Assembly (NCBI GenBank): GCA_947359465.1
Contig: OX375879.1
Span: 93,118,078 to 93,182,077 of the forward strand
Source: Metellina segmentata
Lineage: Eukaryota > Arthropoda > Arachnida > Araneae > Tetragnathidae
DNA: 64,000 nt
Direction: 5' to 3'
Shown here: in pieces, positions 43,304-52,986 of the stretch
Layout: each line of letters opens with the position of its first letter
Position numbering within the stretch: the stretch's first letter is position 1
The notes under the pieces: model-generated
What the model was told of the DNA's origin: nothing
The model's database searches: none
Seen by the model: the letters and a program-made list of their open reading frames with translations, nothing else
Program-made: the position numbers and the translations under genes

Positions 43304-44551
43304 CAGGTGACCCTGTTATAACACGGTCAAATGGTACCGTGTTATAAGGAAACCGTGCTATACGAAACATGGGTCATACAATTTGGGTCATATATTTGGT
43401 CAACATGGGTCATATATTTTGTCAACATGGGTCATATATTTGGTACCGTGTTATTTGGAGGCCGTGCTATAGGATAGTCCGTGTTGTATAAAAACCGTGT
43501 TAAGTGAAACTTAGGAGTTATATAAAAGTAGAGATTGCGTTCCATGTAAAAGGAAACTAAAACCGTATTAAACGGAGTACTGAAAACATAGAAAAAGTTA
43601 ACATATTTATTTGTATTTTAAATAAAGTTACATAAGGAATCATTAAATAATATAACTAAATTCATATAAGAGTTTTTAAAACATTTTACTATGTTTTAAA
43701 CCGTGTGGACTTGTTTCGGGAACACACAACAATCAGACAGACAGACAGAACAGACAAGACAGACAGAACAGACAAGACAGACAGAACAGACAGAACTGAC
43801 AAGACAGACAGAAAGAAAGACAAGACAGACAGAAAGAAAGACAAGACAGACAGAAAGAAAGACAAGACAGACGGAAAGAAAGACCAGACAGACAGAAAGA
43901 ACAGACAGACAAGACAGAACAGACAAGACAGAACAGACAGGACAGACAAAACAGAACAGACAAAACAGAACAGACAGAACAGACAAGACAGAACAGACAA
44001 GACAGAGCAGACAAGACAGAACAGACAAGACAGAACAGACAAGACAGAACAGACAAGACAGAACAGACAAGACAGAACAGACAAGACAGAACAGACAATA
44101 TAGAACAGACAAGACAGAACAGAGAAGACAGAACAGACAAGACAGACAGAATAGACAGAATGGATAGAACAAGACAGAACAGATAGACCAGACTGAACAG
44201 ATATACAGGACAGACAAACTAAACATACAAGACAGACAGAACATACAAGACAAACAGAACAGACAAGACAGACAGAACAGACAGACAAGACAGACAGAAT
44301 AGACAGAACGGATAGGACCAGACAGAACATACAGACAGACAGACCAGACTGAACAGAAAGACCAGACTAAACAGACAAACAGGACAGACAGGTGAAAAAA
44401 TATCTAACGGGTCTCTATTTAGCCGTCCAATTGACCAACAATAGGTAAAAATTAAACCGTGTTATACAGAAACTATTATCCTGTTATAACGAGGGTCGTC
44501 GCAATTTTAGTAACTTATTGTAGGGAATCCGTGCTATAAAAGGGTCACCTG
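43304..44551. mobile_element. MITE of pogo/Tigger-like type containing a long CAGA-type array
   Basis: Ends CAGGTGACCCTGTTATAACA and, inverted, CAGGTGACCCTTTTATAGCA (25 bp, three differences) with TA at 43302-43303 and 44552-44553. Internal CCGTGTTATA motifs recur many times. No transposase. A Helitron-derived piece with an expanded microsatellite (43700-44395) sits inside, making 1.25 kb. Confidence 0.8.
43733..44395. repeat. 660-bp array of CAGA/CAAGA repeats
   Basis: Begins with CAGA units, then a 21-bp unit (CAGACAGAAAGAAAGACAAGA) four times, then a 14-bp unit (CAGACAAGACAGAA) many times, then irregular variants. The ORFs of 130-213 codons on both strands are by-products of the repeat and not genes. 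Sequence to the left (CACACAACAATCAGACAGAC; GTGTGGAC) matches the inverse of the CTGT region of the Helitron at 37271, so it grew from a Helitron microsatellite. Confidence 0.95.
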
Positions 44552-44627
44552 TACAATTAGAGAATTACCTGACCTTGGACTTTAAAATAAATCCTTGCGA
44601 TTAAGAAAAAATTATGCTGATTTTAGA

Positions 44628-44700
44628 CTAGCAAAATTACCCGACTTATTCGAATTGAATTGGTTAACTATAGATTGAAAGTGACCAGAATAATCACTTT
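44628..44700 (-). mobile_element. Helitron 3' end fragment (family of 37156)
   Basis: CTAGCAAAATTACCCGACTT followed by GAATTGAATTGGTTAAC is the inverse of the 3' end at 38740-38797. Confidence 0.65.
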
Positions 44701-44783
44701 CCTCTTTCATAAAAAAAATGCCATTATTGGACAAGTACTTGTACACTGTATGATTCTTTCAGAAAAAGCGCTTTATTATTCTA

Positions 44784-45600
44784 CTAGCAGAAATACCCGG
44801 CTTTGCTCGGGTTGAATTAACAATATGTTTATTGAAGTCATCATCAATAATTTTTCATCAAAGAATGTTAGCATCATTTAAGTGCACGGGAAAAAAATTT
44901 TGATATCCATTTTAACTTCTCTCCATCGCTTCTACAATTTACTTTAGACGCAAATATACATACATGCTGTGTATCGATTCATATAATCTATTTCATATTC
45001 GTCTCACTTCTGCTGAAAGTTTTTTTTTTCTAATGTGACTACTACAGAAGTTGATTTTGAGTTTTCGAGTGATTACGAATATTCTCGTTCATTCATTTTC
45101 AGTAAAAAATAGCGAATTTTTTGGCGGATAGTCTTGCTCTTAGTTTTCCTATGAATATGTTTTACGTGGGCCATTCTTGCACCTAGTTAGAGATAGTTTC
45201 GAATTTCATCATCAATATGAGAGGATGGTAAATTAAATAGTTACGTCATTCGTGACTAATTAAGTTTGAATCAGACGCAATTTTTCTTGAAAATTCCATT
45301 CAGCGGCAGGTGGAATAACAGAACTTTTGTTAGATAAATAAAGCAGATTTGACGTTTGTCTGTTCTCTATACAAATCCACCTTTTGACCAATCTACACCA
45401 TATTTGGTACACTTATATTTTAAAACCCTGTGGGCATGATGGGCTGCATATTAACCCGGGTTCTATTTGTCCAAGGGGGCTAAATATTTACGGCATTCGT
45501 GACTAATTTAGTTGGAAACAAACGAACTTTTCCCTGAAAATTCCCTTCAGCGGCATGTGGAATAACGGAGCTTGTGGTAGAAATAGAGATTTTAGAGTGT
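44784..45600 (-). mobile_element. Helitron-type 3' end with intact hairpin; 5' limit unknown
   Basis: Minus strand ends ACCCGAGCAAAGCCGGGTATTTCTGCTAG|T, split here as hairpin ACCCGAGCAAAGCCGGGT plus CTAG at 44784-44787. To the right, a ~90-bp segment (ATTCGTGACTAATT..GGTGGAATAACAGAACTT) at 45238-45330 is repeated at 45485-45572. The 5' end was not recognised. Confidence 0.55.
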
Positions 45601-45959
45601 TTTTACAAAACGAAAAGCACTGCATTCAACGAAGGATTCACATGTATCTATGTTAGATAAGAACAGCTTCAATATGTTCAGTAAGCAACTTCGACTTTCT
45701 GTCACTTGAGACAAAAAATTCCAACAATTCAAAATTACTAACTGTGATATTATTCCAATGTTAACAAAGTATTGTTTAAAATTCCCTTTTTTCCAACATA
45801 GATACAGTTTTAAATTGAACTCTTATGGTACTTTTTTTAATTCACAGAAATTCGGTTTCAAAATAGAAAGCACGTACCTATTTAGAATGATACATGTAGT
45901 TACTCGTCTATGAAGTACAACTTTCGATAAATGCAACACACCGAATGAAACACACAAAA

Positions 45960-48004
45960 AAATGAAATTTAATTGATTTTAATCGTTTTGCAACGAAAAG
46001 TTACATCAAAATTTTGAAATATGTTTGAGCTACAACGTAATCCGTCTGGAACGGAATAGCTCGCCATGCCTCTTGCAAGGCTGTGAGAAGAGATTGTTAT
46101 GAAGATGGGCGTCCGTGGTAGTGTACCCGTCGCTCCAGTTTCTCCCACAAGTGCACAATCGTGCTCTGAACAGTCCAGTCAAGCAAATTCAGGGCGTCCG
46201 TGGTAATGTACAAGTCGCTCCAGTTTCTCCCACAAGTGCACGATCGTGCTCTGAACAGTCCAGTCAAGCAAATTCAGGGCGTCCGTGGTAATGTACCCGT
46301 CGCTACAGTTTCTCCCACAAGTGCACGATCGTGCTCTGAACAGTCCAGTCAAGCAAATTCAGGGCGTCCGTGGTAATGTACCCGTCGCTCCAGTTTCTCC
46401 CACAAGTGCACGATCGTGCTCTGAACAGTCCAGTCAAGCAAATTCAGGGCGTCCGTGGTAATGTACCCGTCGCTACAGTTTCTCCCACAAGTGCACGATC
46501 GTGCTCTGAACAGTCCAGTCAAGCAAATTCAGGGCGTCCGTGGTAATGTACCCGTCGCTCCAGTTTCTCCCACAAGTGTACGATCGTGCTCTGAACAGTC
46601 CAGTCAAGCAAATTCAGGGCGTCCGTGGTAATGTACCCGTCGCTCCAGTTTCTCCCACAAGTGCACGATCGTGCTCTGAACAGTCCAGTCAAGCAAATTC
46701 AGGGCGTCCGTGGTAATGTACCCGTCGCTCCAGTTTCTCCCACAAGTGCACGATCGTGCTCTGAACAGTCCAGTCAAGCAAATTCAGGGCGTCCGTGGTA
46801 ATGTACCCGTCGCTCCAGTTTCTCCCACAAGTGCACGATCGTGCTCTGAACAGTCCAGTCAAGCAAATTCAGGGCGTCCGTGGTAATGTACCCGTCGCTC
46901 CAGTTTCTCCCACAAGTGCACGATCGTGCTCTGAACAGTCCAGTCAAGCAAATTCAGGGCGTCCGTGGTAATGTACCCGTCGCTCCAGTTTCTCCCACAA
47001 GTGTACGATCGTGCTCTGAACAGTCCAGTCAAGCAAATTCAGGGCGTCCGTGGTAATGTACCCGTCGCTCCAGTTTCTCCCACAAGTGCACGATCGTGCT
47101 CTGAACAGTCCAGTCAAGCAAATTCAGGGCGTCCGTGGTAATGTACCCGTCGCTCCAGTTTCTCCCACAAGTGCACGATCGTGCTCTGAACAGTCCAGTC
47201 AAGCAAATTCAGGGCGTCCGTGGTAATGTACCCGTCGCTCCAGTTTCTCCCACAAGTGCACGATCGTGCTCTGAACAGTCCAGTCAAGCAAATTCAGGGC
47301 GTCCGTGGTAATGTACCCGTCGCTCCAGTTTCTCCCACAAGTGCACGATCGTGCTCTGAACAGTCCAGTCAAGCAAATTCAGGGCGTCCGTGGTAATGTA
47401 CCCGTCGCTCCAGTTTCTCCCACAAGTGCACGATCGTGCTCTGAACAGTCCAGTCAAGCAAATTCAGGGCGTCCGTGGTAATGTACCCGTCGCTCCAGTT
47501 TCTCCCACAAGTGCACGATCGTGCTCTGAACAGTCCAGTCAAGCAAATTCAGGGCGTCCGTGGTAATGTACCCGTCGCTCCAGTTTCTCCCACAAGTGCA
47601 CGATCGTGCTCTGAACAGTCCAGTCAAGCAAATTCAGGGCGTCCGTGGTAATGTACCCGTCGCTCCAGTTTCTCCCACAAGTGCACGATCGTGCTCTGAA
47701 CAGTCCAGTCAAGCAAATTCATCTCATTTTCAGAAAACTAGTTCAGCACACGTTTCGTAGTATGACATGGAGCTCTATCCTGTTGGAAGAAACAACCATT
47801 ATCGTCGTAGTATTGTCATTGTGTAGACAAGGCCAAACTATCCAGAACGTCGAGATACTCGTCAACGTTCATGGTACCATGTACATAAAGCAATGGGCCT
47901 AGTCCTAACCACGAAAAACACCCCCACACAAATGGATCCTCCTTCGAATTCCTGTAGAGTCCAAATACTTGCCCGTATAGTGTACATTCTAGCTTCTCCA
48001 AACT
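45960..48004 (-). pseudogene. Tc1-like transposase C-terminal half containing the 85-bp array
   Basis: Right of the array, minus strand: DPFVWGCFSWLGLGPLLYVH, MNVDEYLDVLDSLALSTQ and FFQQDRAPCHTTKRVL (second catalytic Asp region). Each array unit can encode LLDWTVQSTIVHLWEKLERR, matching the DWPxQSPDLNPIEHLWExLERR block with the Pro-Asp-Leu-Asn-Pro portion altered. Left of the array: LLTALQEAWRAIPFQTDYV, the C-terminal tail. 85 is not a multiple of three, so each added unit shifts frame; the gene is dead. Confidence 0.85.
46107..47721. repeat. 19-copy, 85-bp minisatellite
   Basis: Unit starts GGGCGTCCGTGGTAATGTAC and ends CAGTCAAGCAAATTCA. GGGC anchors fall at 46107, 46192 and so on to 47637, exactly 85 bp apart. 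Copies are nearly identical: recurrent variants are CTCCAG/CTACAG and GTGCACG/GTGTACG, and the second copy has ACAAGTCGC for ACCCGTCGC. The pattern of shared variants suggests blocks of several units were copied together. Confidence 0.98.
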
Positions 48005-48192
48005 ACAAAAATACGGGGATTTACTAAGTGTAGTAGCTCAGATGTTTTAGCATATACAAGTTATCTAAGTATGTAAACATAAAAAAATTTTAGTAAAGTA
48101 TTCACTAAACTAAAATTTGATGTATCAAATAGTACATGAATCTGAGTAACATTGTATTGAAATATATGGGAAAAAATTCAAGTGTGTGTTGC

Positions 48193-49076
48193 TTTTTTGT
48201 AGACACAAAATCAAACATAAAGCGGGAAGATGGATAGAAAACGCAGTAAAGTTCAGTCACTTAATGAGTGCAAGTACTCACAGCATGCAATGTTTCATGA
48301 AAATGCATTCAACTGTGTGAAAGTAGTACGAGCGCACACAATACGGACACTAAAAACAGAAGACCGATTATGCATTTTAAGGGTTCAAAACGGAGAAATA
48401 ACTTAAAATGAGAGGAAAAGATTCAATGTGTTCAAACACTCCATTTTTATAAATAAGACAAGCTGAGAAGTCCAATAAGCTGAGATAATACGAGCAGTAC
48501 ATATCCATTTGTCATGTTCATGTTTACGCATTTGTGACAGTGGCGTTTTATACCTCCATCAGATACTAGTACAAAAAATGCGTTTAGAAACTTGCCGCGA
48601 TTTCTTTTGAATTTGGATGGCAGTCATTTTGTCGGAATGAATTATAGACATCATTTACTACTTGATTTCAATGACGAACTATTGGCAAACAGGTGTGGGC
48701 TTCATGGCGCAAGAGTACGCTGGACAGAATAACATCAAATAATTGACATTGCGCTCAATTTACTGACGTAAAAGTGAAAAATACATCCCGAGAGGAATCA
48801 AATCTGCGCTCCCTGCATCTCGCCGGTTGCTGGCGAAGTGGGCATACCCACAGAGCTATAAACCGACACACTCACAAAATACCTCCAAACACTTCGTCTT
48901 GACTCAATGCGTGTTAAGTTAAAGAGTGGACAAATATGTCAAGCTATAATACTTACTATGAAGCTATTTGGTAATGAAAACTCTTTGTCCCCTAAAAGTA
49001 CCCATCTTGGACATCCACAATGGACACGTTTAACTTAGAACGACCTTATCACCTCAATCAAAAAAACAAGTTCCAA
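48193..49076. other. Unassigned, with a possible tRNA-like relic
   Basis: At 48785-48870, minus strand, a TAGCTCTGTGGGTATGCCC and GATTTGATTCCTC arrangement resembles A- and B-box spacing of a tRNA-derived SINE head, but no body is recognisable. Confidence 0.35.
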
Positions 49077-49325
49077 GCTGGTAGACGGGTGGTTGGAAGA
49101 GAAATGGATTAGCAACCGGAGGGTTATGAGTTCGAAACGAGGTTCAGCCTCAAATATCTTCACGTTGGCGTGGAAGTTTGGAGAGTGGGATGCCAGCTCA
49201 GGTGTTCTCATATGACCGTGTATCCAAATTACGGGGCGTTGTCCTTGAATCTTTCCTTCGGGAAGAACCCAGGACTGTTGCTAATACCCATGTTTCAGTG
49301 CGACGTGAACTAACTACCCTAATTG
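49077..49325 (+). mobile_element. Older SINE branch copy
   Basis: tRNA-like head (GCTGGTAGACGGGTGGTTGG, B-box-like GAGTTCGAAAC), body with CTTCACGTTGGCGTGGAAGT and GATGCCAGCTCAGGTGTT, tail CGACGTGAACTAACTACC. Confidence 0.78.
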
Positions 49326-50878
49326 ATAGAAATTCATAAGTTCGTACTGACAATTAGATGCTCATTTATAAAACCATTTCAGACCAGTAAACGGCAGTGC
49401 TAGTCGTGTTTAGGGATATGCAGCAAATACCGACATAAATAAACTTGGATCTATTCAAAATTCCACGCTCAGGATAATTAGTAAGCTCTTTTGGTTCTAT
49501 AGGAACATTAAAATTCGGGAAGACCTGAATGTCCTATAACTTCAGTAATTTTTCAGTCAATTGGCTCTTAAATTCTTCAAATCAGAACACTGCCAATGAA
49601 TCGATGGCCAATCCTCAGGTATGATTTTCGTCAATCTACCAACAGCAAAGGACCAAATGCAATTTTAAATCACTAAGAAAGCACATCAGACTTATATTAA
49701 TCGTCCTTAGTGTCTATTTTTATCTCTTTATTAACCACTACGTTGTAAGATAATAATCTGGTGTAACATTTTCCTCAGATTTCAAATCCGTTGAGAAATT
49801 TTCAATCTATCTTCAACGATTCCGATTTTACGAAAACAAACTTTACAATCCCAGTGAAAATGTTTTTTTATTTTTTGCTCTCATTCCCTCAAATGGAATA
49901 GGGCAGGCAATGTAATAGGTTACTTTTTTTTTTAACGTGGATGTCAGAAGATGCAATCTGTTTACCTTTGGAAAGAGAAAGTTCACGGTGACGTCACAAT
50001 CTCTATTGCGAAAATATAAAAGATATATTCAATTTAAAAATTAATTATTTATCTAAAGAAAATCATATTTTTAGATATCGATCTAAAGCGAAATTTTCCG
50101 CAAGTTTCAAATCCGTTGAAATTTGTACTCTATTTAACGGTCTCGGAGATAGAAAAAAAGAACTAAGTGACTCCAGTTAAAAGATTATTTGTTTTTATCG
50201 TCTAGCTGGAAAATCATTCCTCCGCACAAAATCAACACAATCCAGTCGAAATGTCGCTGTGGAATCGTTTGAGCGGACTACGCATTCCCATTTAATTGCG
50301 AAGAGCGAAATGAAAAAACTTGGCATGGTTTCAAAGGCTGACGTCAATAGTGACGTGACGTCAGAGGGGGAAATATAAGAATTCCGTTGTTTCTTCCAAT
50401 GCCGGAGCGGGACGAAACAAAGTTACAAGAGAGAAAAAAACTATTAAATTAATTTTTAAAAGTTCTAGATTGAATTTTAAAAAATTCGCTGCGACCCTAA
50501 AATTGCAAAGAATTTGGACTACCTGTGTGCCAAATCCCATTATTGTAAATGCCATAGATTAGTTAGGACTTTGATTACAAGAAACAAACAGACGAAAACT
50601 TCCTTTTATAATATTAGAGAAAAGCAGTCCTGAAACGTCATCGCAAAATTAGAAATGACTCTCACTGAAGTGCCTGGAATCATTTGATCTACCCAAAGAA
50701 AGAAACATTTTCATTGGTGCCTCGCACCCAATCGACAGCTAATCTGCAAGTCCCAGTGAAATCTATTAGACTGACGAAATTACCAACAGCTAAGTCCAGG
50801 CTCAAGATTCACAGGTAACAGAGGGCCTTGAGCCCAGGTTCTCTCACCACTGATGATTCCAGACGGGTTTTCATCTGG
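49326..50878. other. Unassigned AT-rich sequence with direct repeats
   Basis: TTTCAAATCCGTTGA with related flanks occurs at 49788 and 50106 (about 315 bp apart). At 50570-50626 the inverse of a TCTCTAATATTATAAAAGG-type 5' end followed by GTTTGTTTC suggests an unresolved Helitron-like element on the minus strand. Confidence 0.35.
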
Positions 50879-50965
50879 TAATGGTAATTTTAGTTAACGT
50901 CGTACTAGAGCAACACAACGGGCTATTGACGACGGTCCGGGATCAGTCCCTTAAGGGAAAGATCC
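50879..50965 (-). mobile_element. 87-bp truncated type I SINE
   Basis: Only the 3' 87 bp; target duplication GACGGGTTTTCATCTGG (50862-50878) and GATGGGTTTTCATCTGG (50966-50982), 17 bp with one difference. A very short insertion with a clear duplication. Confidence 0.92.
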
Positions 50966-51188
50966 GATGGGTTTTCATCTGGAGAATTGGGAATTCACCA
51001 ACATCCCAGTAACATTCTTCAAAGAAATCTTTAAGGGTGGAGGTGGTTTGAGTTGACTTCTCTTAAAGTTGGGAATAGATTTCTGTGCTGCCAACTTGTA
51101 ACCTAAATTAAACTAAGATAGCACACGATATCTTCGATCCAAACGAATGCTCTCATGTGCAATAAATGATCCCGATATCATATTAGAC

Positions 51189-51299
51189 CATGCTCGCCTG
51201 GTGGAACAAACAGTACGTTCACGACAAGACCATTGAGCTTAAAAATGGCCAGCCAAATCTCCCGATTACAATCCGATTGAGTATCTCAGGGAGGCGTGC
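51189..51299 (+). pseudogene. Tc1-like transposase fragment
   Basis: One frame reads HARLVEQTVRSRQDH, a stop, then KWPAKSPDYNPIEYL, the third catalytic block of Tc1 transposases. Stops at two positions; no element ends visible. Confidence 0.65.
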
Positions 51300-51431
51300 T
51301 GCTGTGCTTTACACAACCCGTTCAGCCCAAACTCACGAAGCTATCACTGCTTCGAGGAACAATGATCACTTCTGCCCACTGAGTAAATGTATGAGGAGTA
51401 TACTATCACAATGCACATGCTAATTGGTGAT

Positions 51432-51749
51432 TTTTGTTATTAACGTCGTGCTAGAGCAACCCAACGGGCTACTGACGACGGTCCGAAATCGATCCCTTAA
51501 GGGAAAGATCCGATGACAACACCTCGTAATTTTGAACCAAGGTCAGATGACGAAGCAACACCTGAGCTGGCACCCCACTCTCCAAACTTCCACACCGACC
51601 CAATCTGAGGACTTTCGGCCACGACAGATTTAAGGTGCACCAGCCGCCTCTACACCATATGCTTACAAACATTCATTCCCGGATCCGGTTTCGAACCAGC
51701 AACCTTCCGATCCAGAGGCTAACACCTTAACCACTATACCGGTTGGGCG
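51432..51749 (-). mobile_element. Type I SINE, near full length
   Basis: Minus strand from CGCCCAACCGGTATAGTGG with B box GGTTCGAAACC to GTTAATAACAAAAATC. Ends 16 bp before the next SINE in the same orientation. Confidence 0.88.
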
Positions 51750-51765
51750 TCCAATTTTAATAGGG

Positions 51766-52090
51766 TAATGGTAATTTTAGTTACCGTCGTACTAGAGCAA
51801 CACAACGGGCCATTGACGACGGTCCGGAATCAGTCCCTTAAGGGAAAGATCCGAGGACAACACCTCGTAATTTTGAACCACGTCAGATGACGAAGCAACA
51901 CCTGAGCTGGCACCCCACTCTCCAAACTTCCACGCCAACCCAACGTGAGGACTTTCGGCCACGACAGATTTAAGGTGCACCAGCCGCCTCTACACCATAC
52001 GTTTACAAACATCCATGCCCGGACCCGGATTCAAACCAGCAACCTTCCGATCCAGAGGCTAACACCTTAACCACTATACCGGTTGGGCGG
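51766..52090 (-). mobile_element. Full-length type I SINE
   Basis: Same orientation as the previous copy; target duplication CCAATTTTAATAGGG (51751-51765) and CCAATTTTAATAAGG (52091-52105), one difference. Three bases are missing in GACCGTGGTTC (reads GACGTGGTTC on the minus strand). Confidence 0.93.
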
Positions 52091-52135
52091 CCAATTTTAA
52101 TAAGGAATTAAGGGGTATTTTATTCAAATTTCAGA

Positions 52136-52464
52136 GCCGACCAACCGGTATAGTGGTTAAGGTGTTAGCCTCTAGATCGGAAGGTTCCTGGTTCGAATCC
52201 GGGTTCGGGCATGGATGTTTGTAAGCGTATGGTGTAGAGGCGGCTGGTGCACCTTAAATCTGCCGTGGCCGAAAGTCCTCACGTTGGGTTGGCGTGGAAG
52301 TTTGGAGAGTGGGGTGCCAGCTCAGGTGTTGCTTCGTCATCTGACCGTGGTTCAAAATTACGAGGTGTTGTCCTCGGCTCTTTCCCTTAAGGGACTGATC
52401 CCGGACCGTCGTCAATAGCCCGTTGTGTTGCTCTAGTACGACGTTAACTGAAAATTACCAATTT
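52136..52464 (+). mobile_element. Full-length type I SINE, opposite orientation
   Basis: Head GCCGACCAACCGG, B box GGTTCGAATCC, tail GAAAATTACCAATTT. Perfect 13-bp duplication TTCAAATTTCAGA at 52123-52135 and 52465-52477. Its 45-bp separation from the inverted neighbour would let the two fold as a large hairpin in RNA. Confidence 0.95.
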
Positions 52465-52710
52465 TTCAAATTTCAGATTAAAAAATTGATTATTTCTTGT
52501 AAAGAAAATCGATTACTTGCAGTGTCTGATCTTTCTCAATGAAAGGCATAATTTTATACCAATTTTCTTCTTGCAGATGTAAACATTCGAGTTATGCTGT
52601 TTGCTAATTAACGTAGCCACTCTCGTGCAAATGTAATCAGTCTACTGGTACGGAATTACATAAATTCAATTTCAATGAGTGGACCACGAGCACAGCGCTA
52701 GCTGTGGAGC

Positions 52711-52986
52711 TATAAACCTCAGAACTGTTGCCAAACGAAAACCGAGAACAAAACAGCTTCACACTTGCAGCGATCGTTGAAAACTCCTGTGACCCCATCA
52801 TGTTCGTGTATGTATGTTTTTTTAAGTTCGAAATGAAACTATTGTAAATGGTTACTAGTGCTATTAGTGTTTATTCCATTACGAATTTGGTGCCCAAAAC
52901 GTGGAGGACAGGGTTTCAGCGATCATAGCCAGCAAAAAACTATTTTCTTTCTCACTTTTAGTTCGGTAACAGTTCTGAGGTTGATA
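52711..52986. mobile_element. MITE candidate with 31-bp inverted repeats
   Basis: TATAAACCTCAGAACTGTTG at 52711-52741 (31 bp) and its inverse at 52956-52986 match at 27 of 31 positions. 276 bp in total. No clear target duplication and no coding content. Confidence 0.65.

Larger units (their letters stand above)
45933..48192 (-). mobile_element. Tc1-like transposon relic expanded by an internal minisatellite
   Basis: Possible short inverted ends GCAACACAC at 45933 and (inverted) 48184-48192, without a clear TA duplication. The N-terminal third of the transposase is missing. Transposase sequence lies on both sides of the 19-copy 85-bp array, so the array grew inside the gene. Confidence 0.7.

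Noticed and set aside
43689..44330. Long ORFs (132-213 codons) on both strands in the CAGA array
   Set aside because: Pure product of short tandem repeats without stops; composition is only a few residues repeated and both strands are open.
46107..47721. CRISPR-like array (regular 85-bp spacing)
   Set aside because: There are no variable spacers; the whole 85-bp unit repeats, and the context is a eukaryotic transposon.
47560..47902. ORFs at 47560-47760 and 47645-47902
   Set aside because: Plus-strand readings of the 85-bp minisatellite running into the transposase relic.
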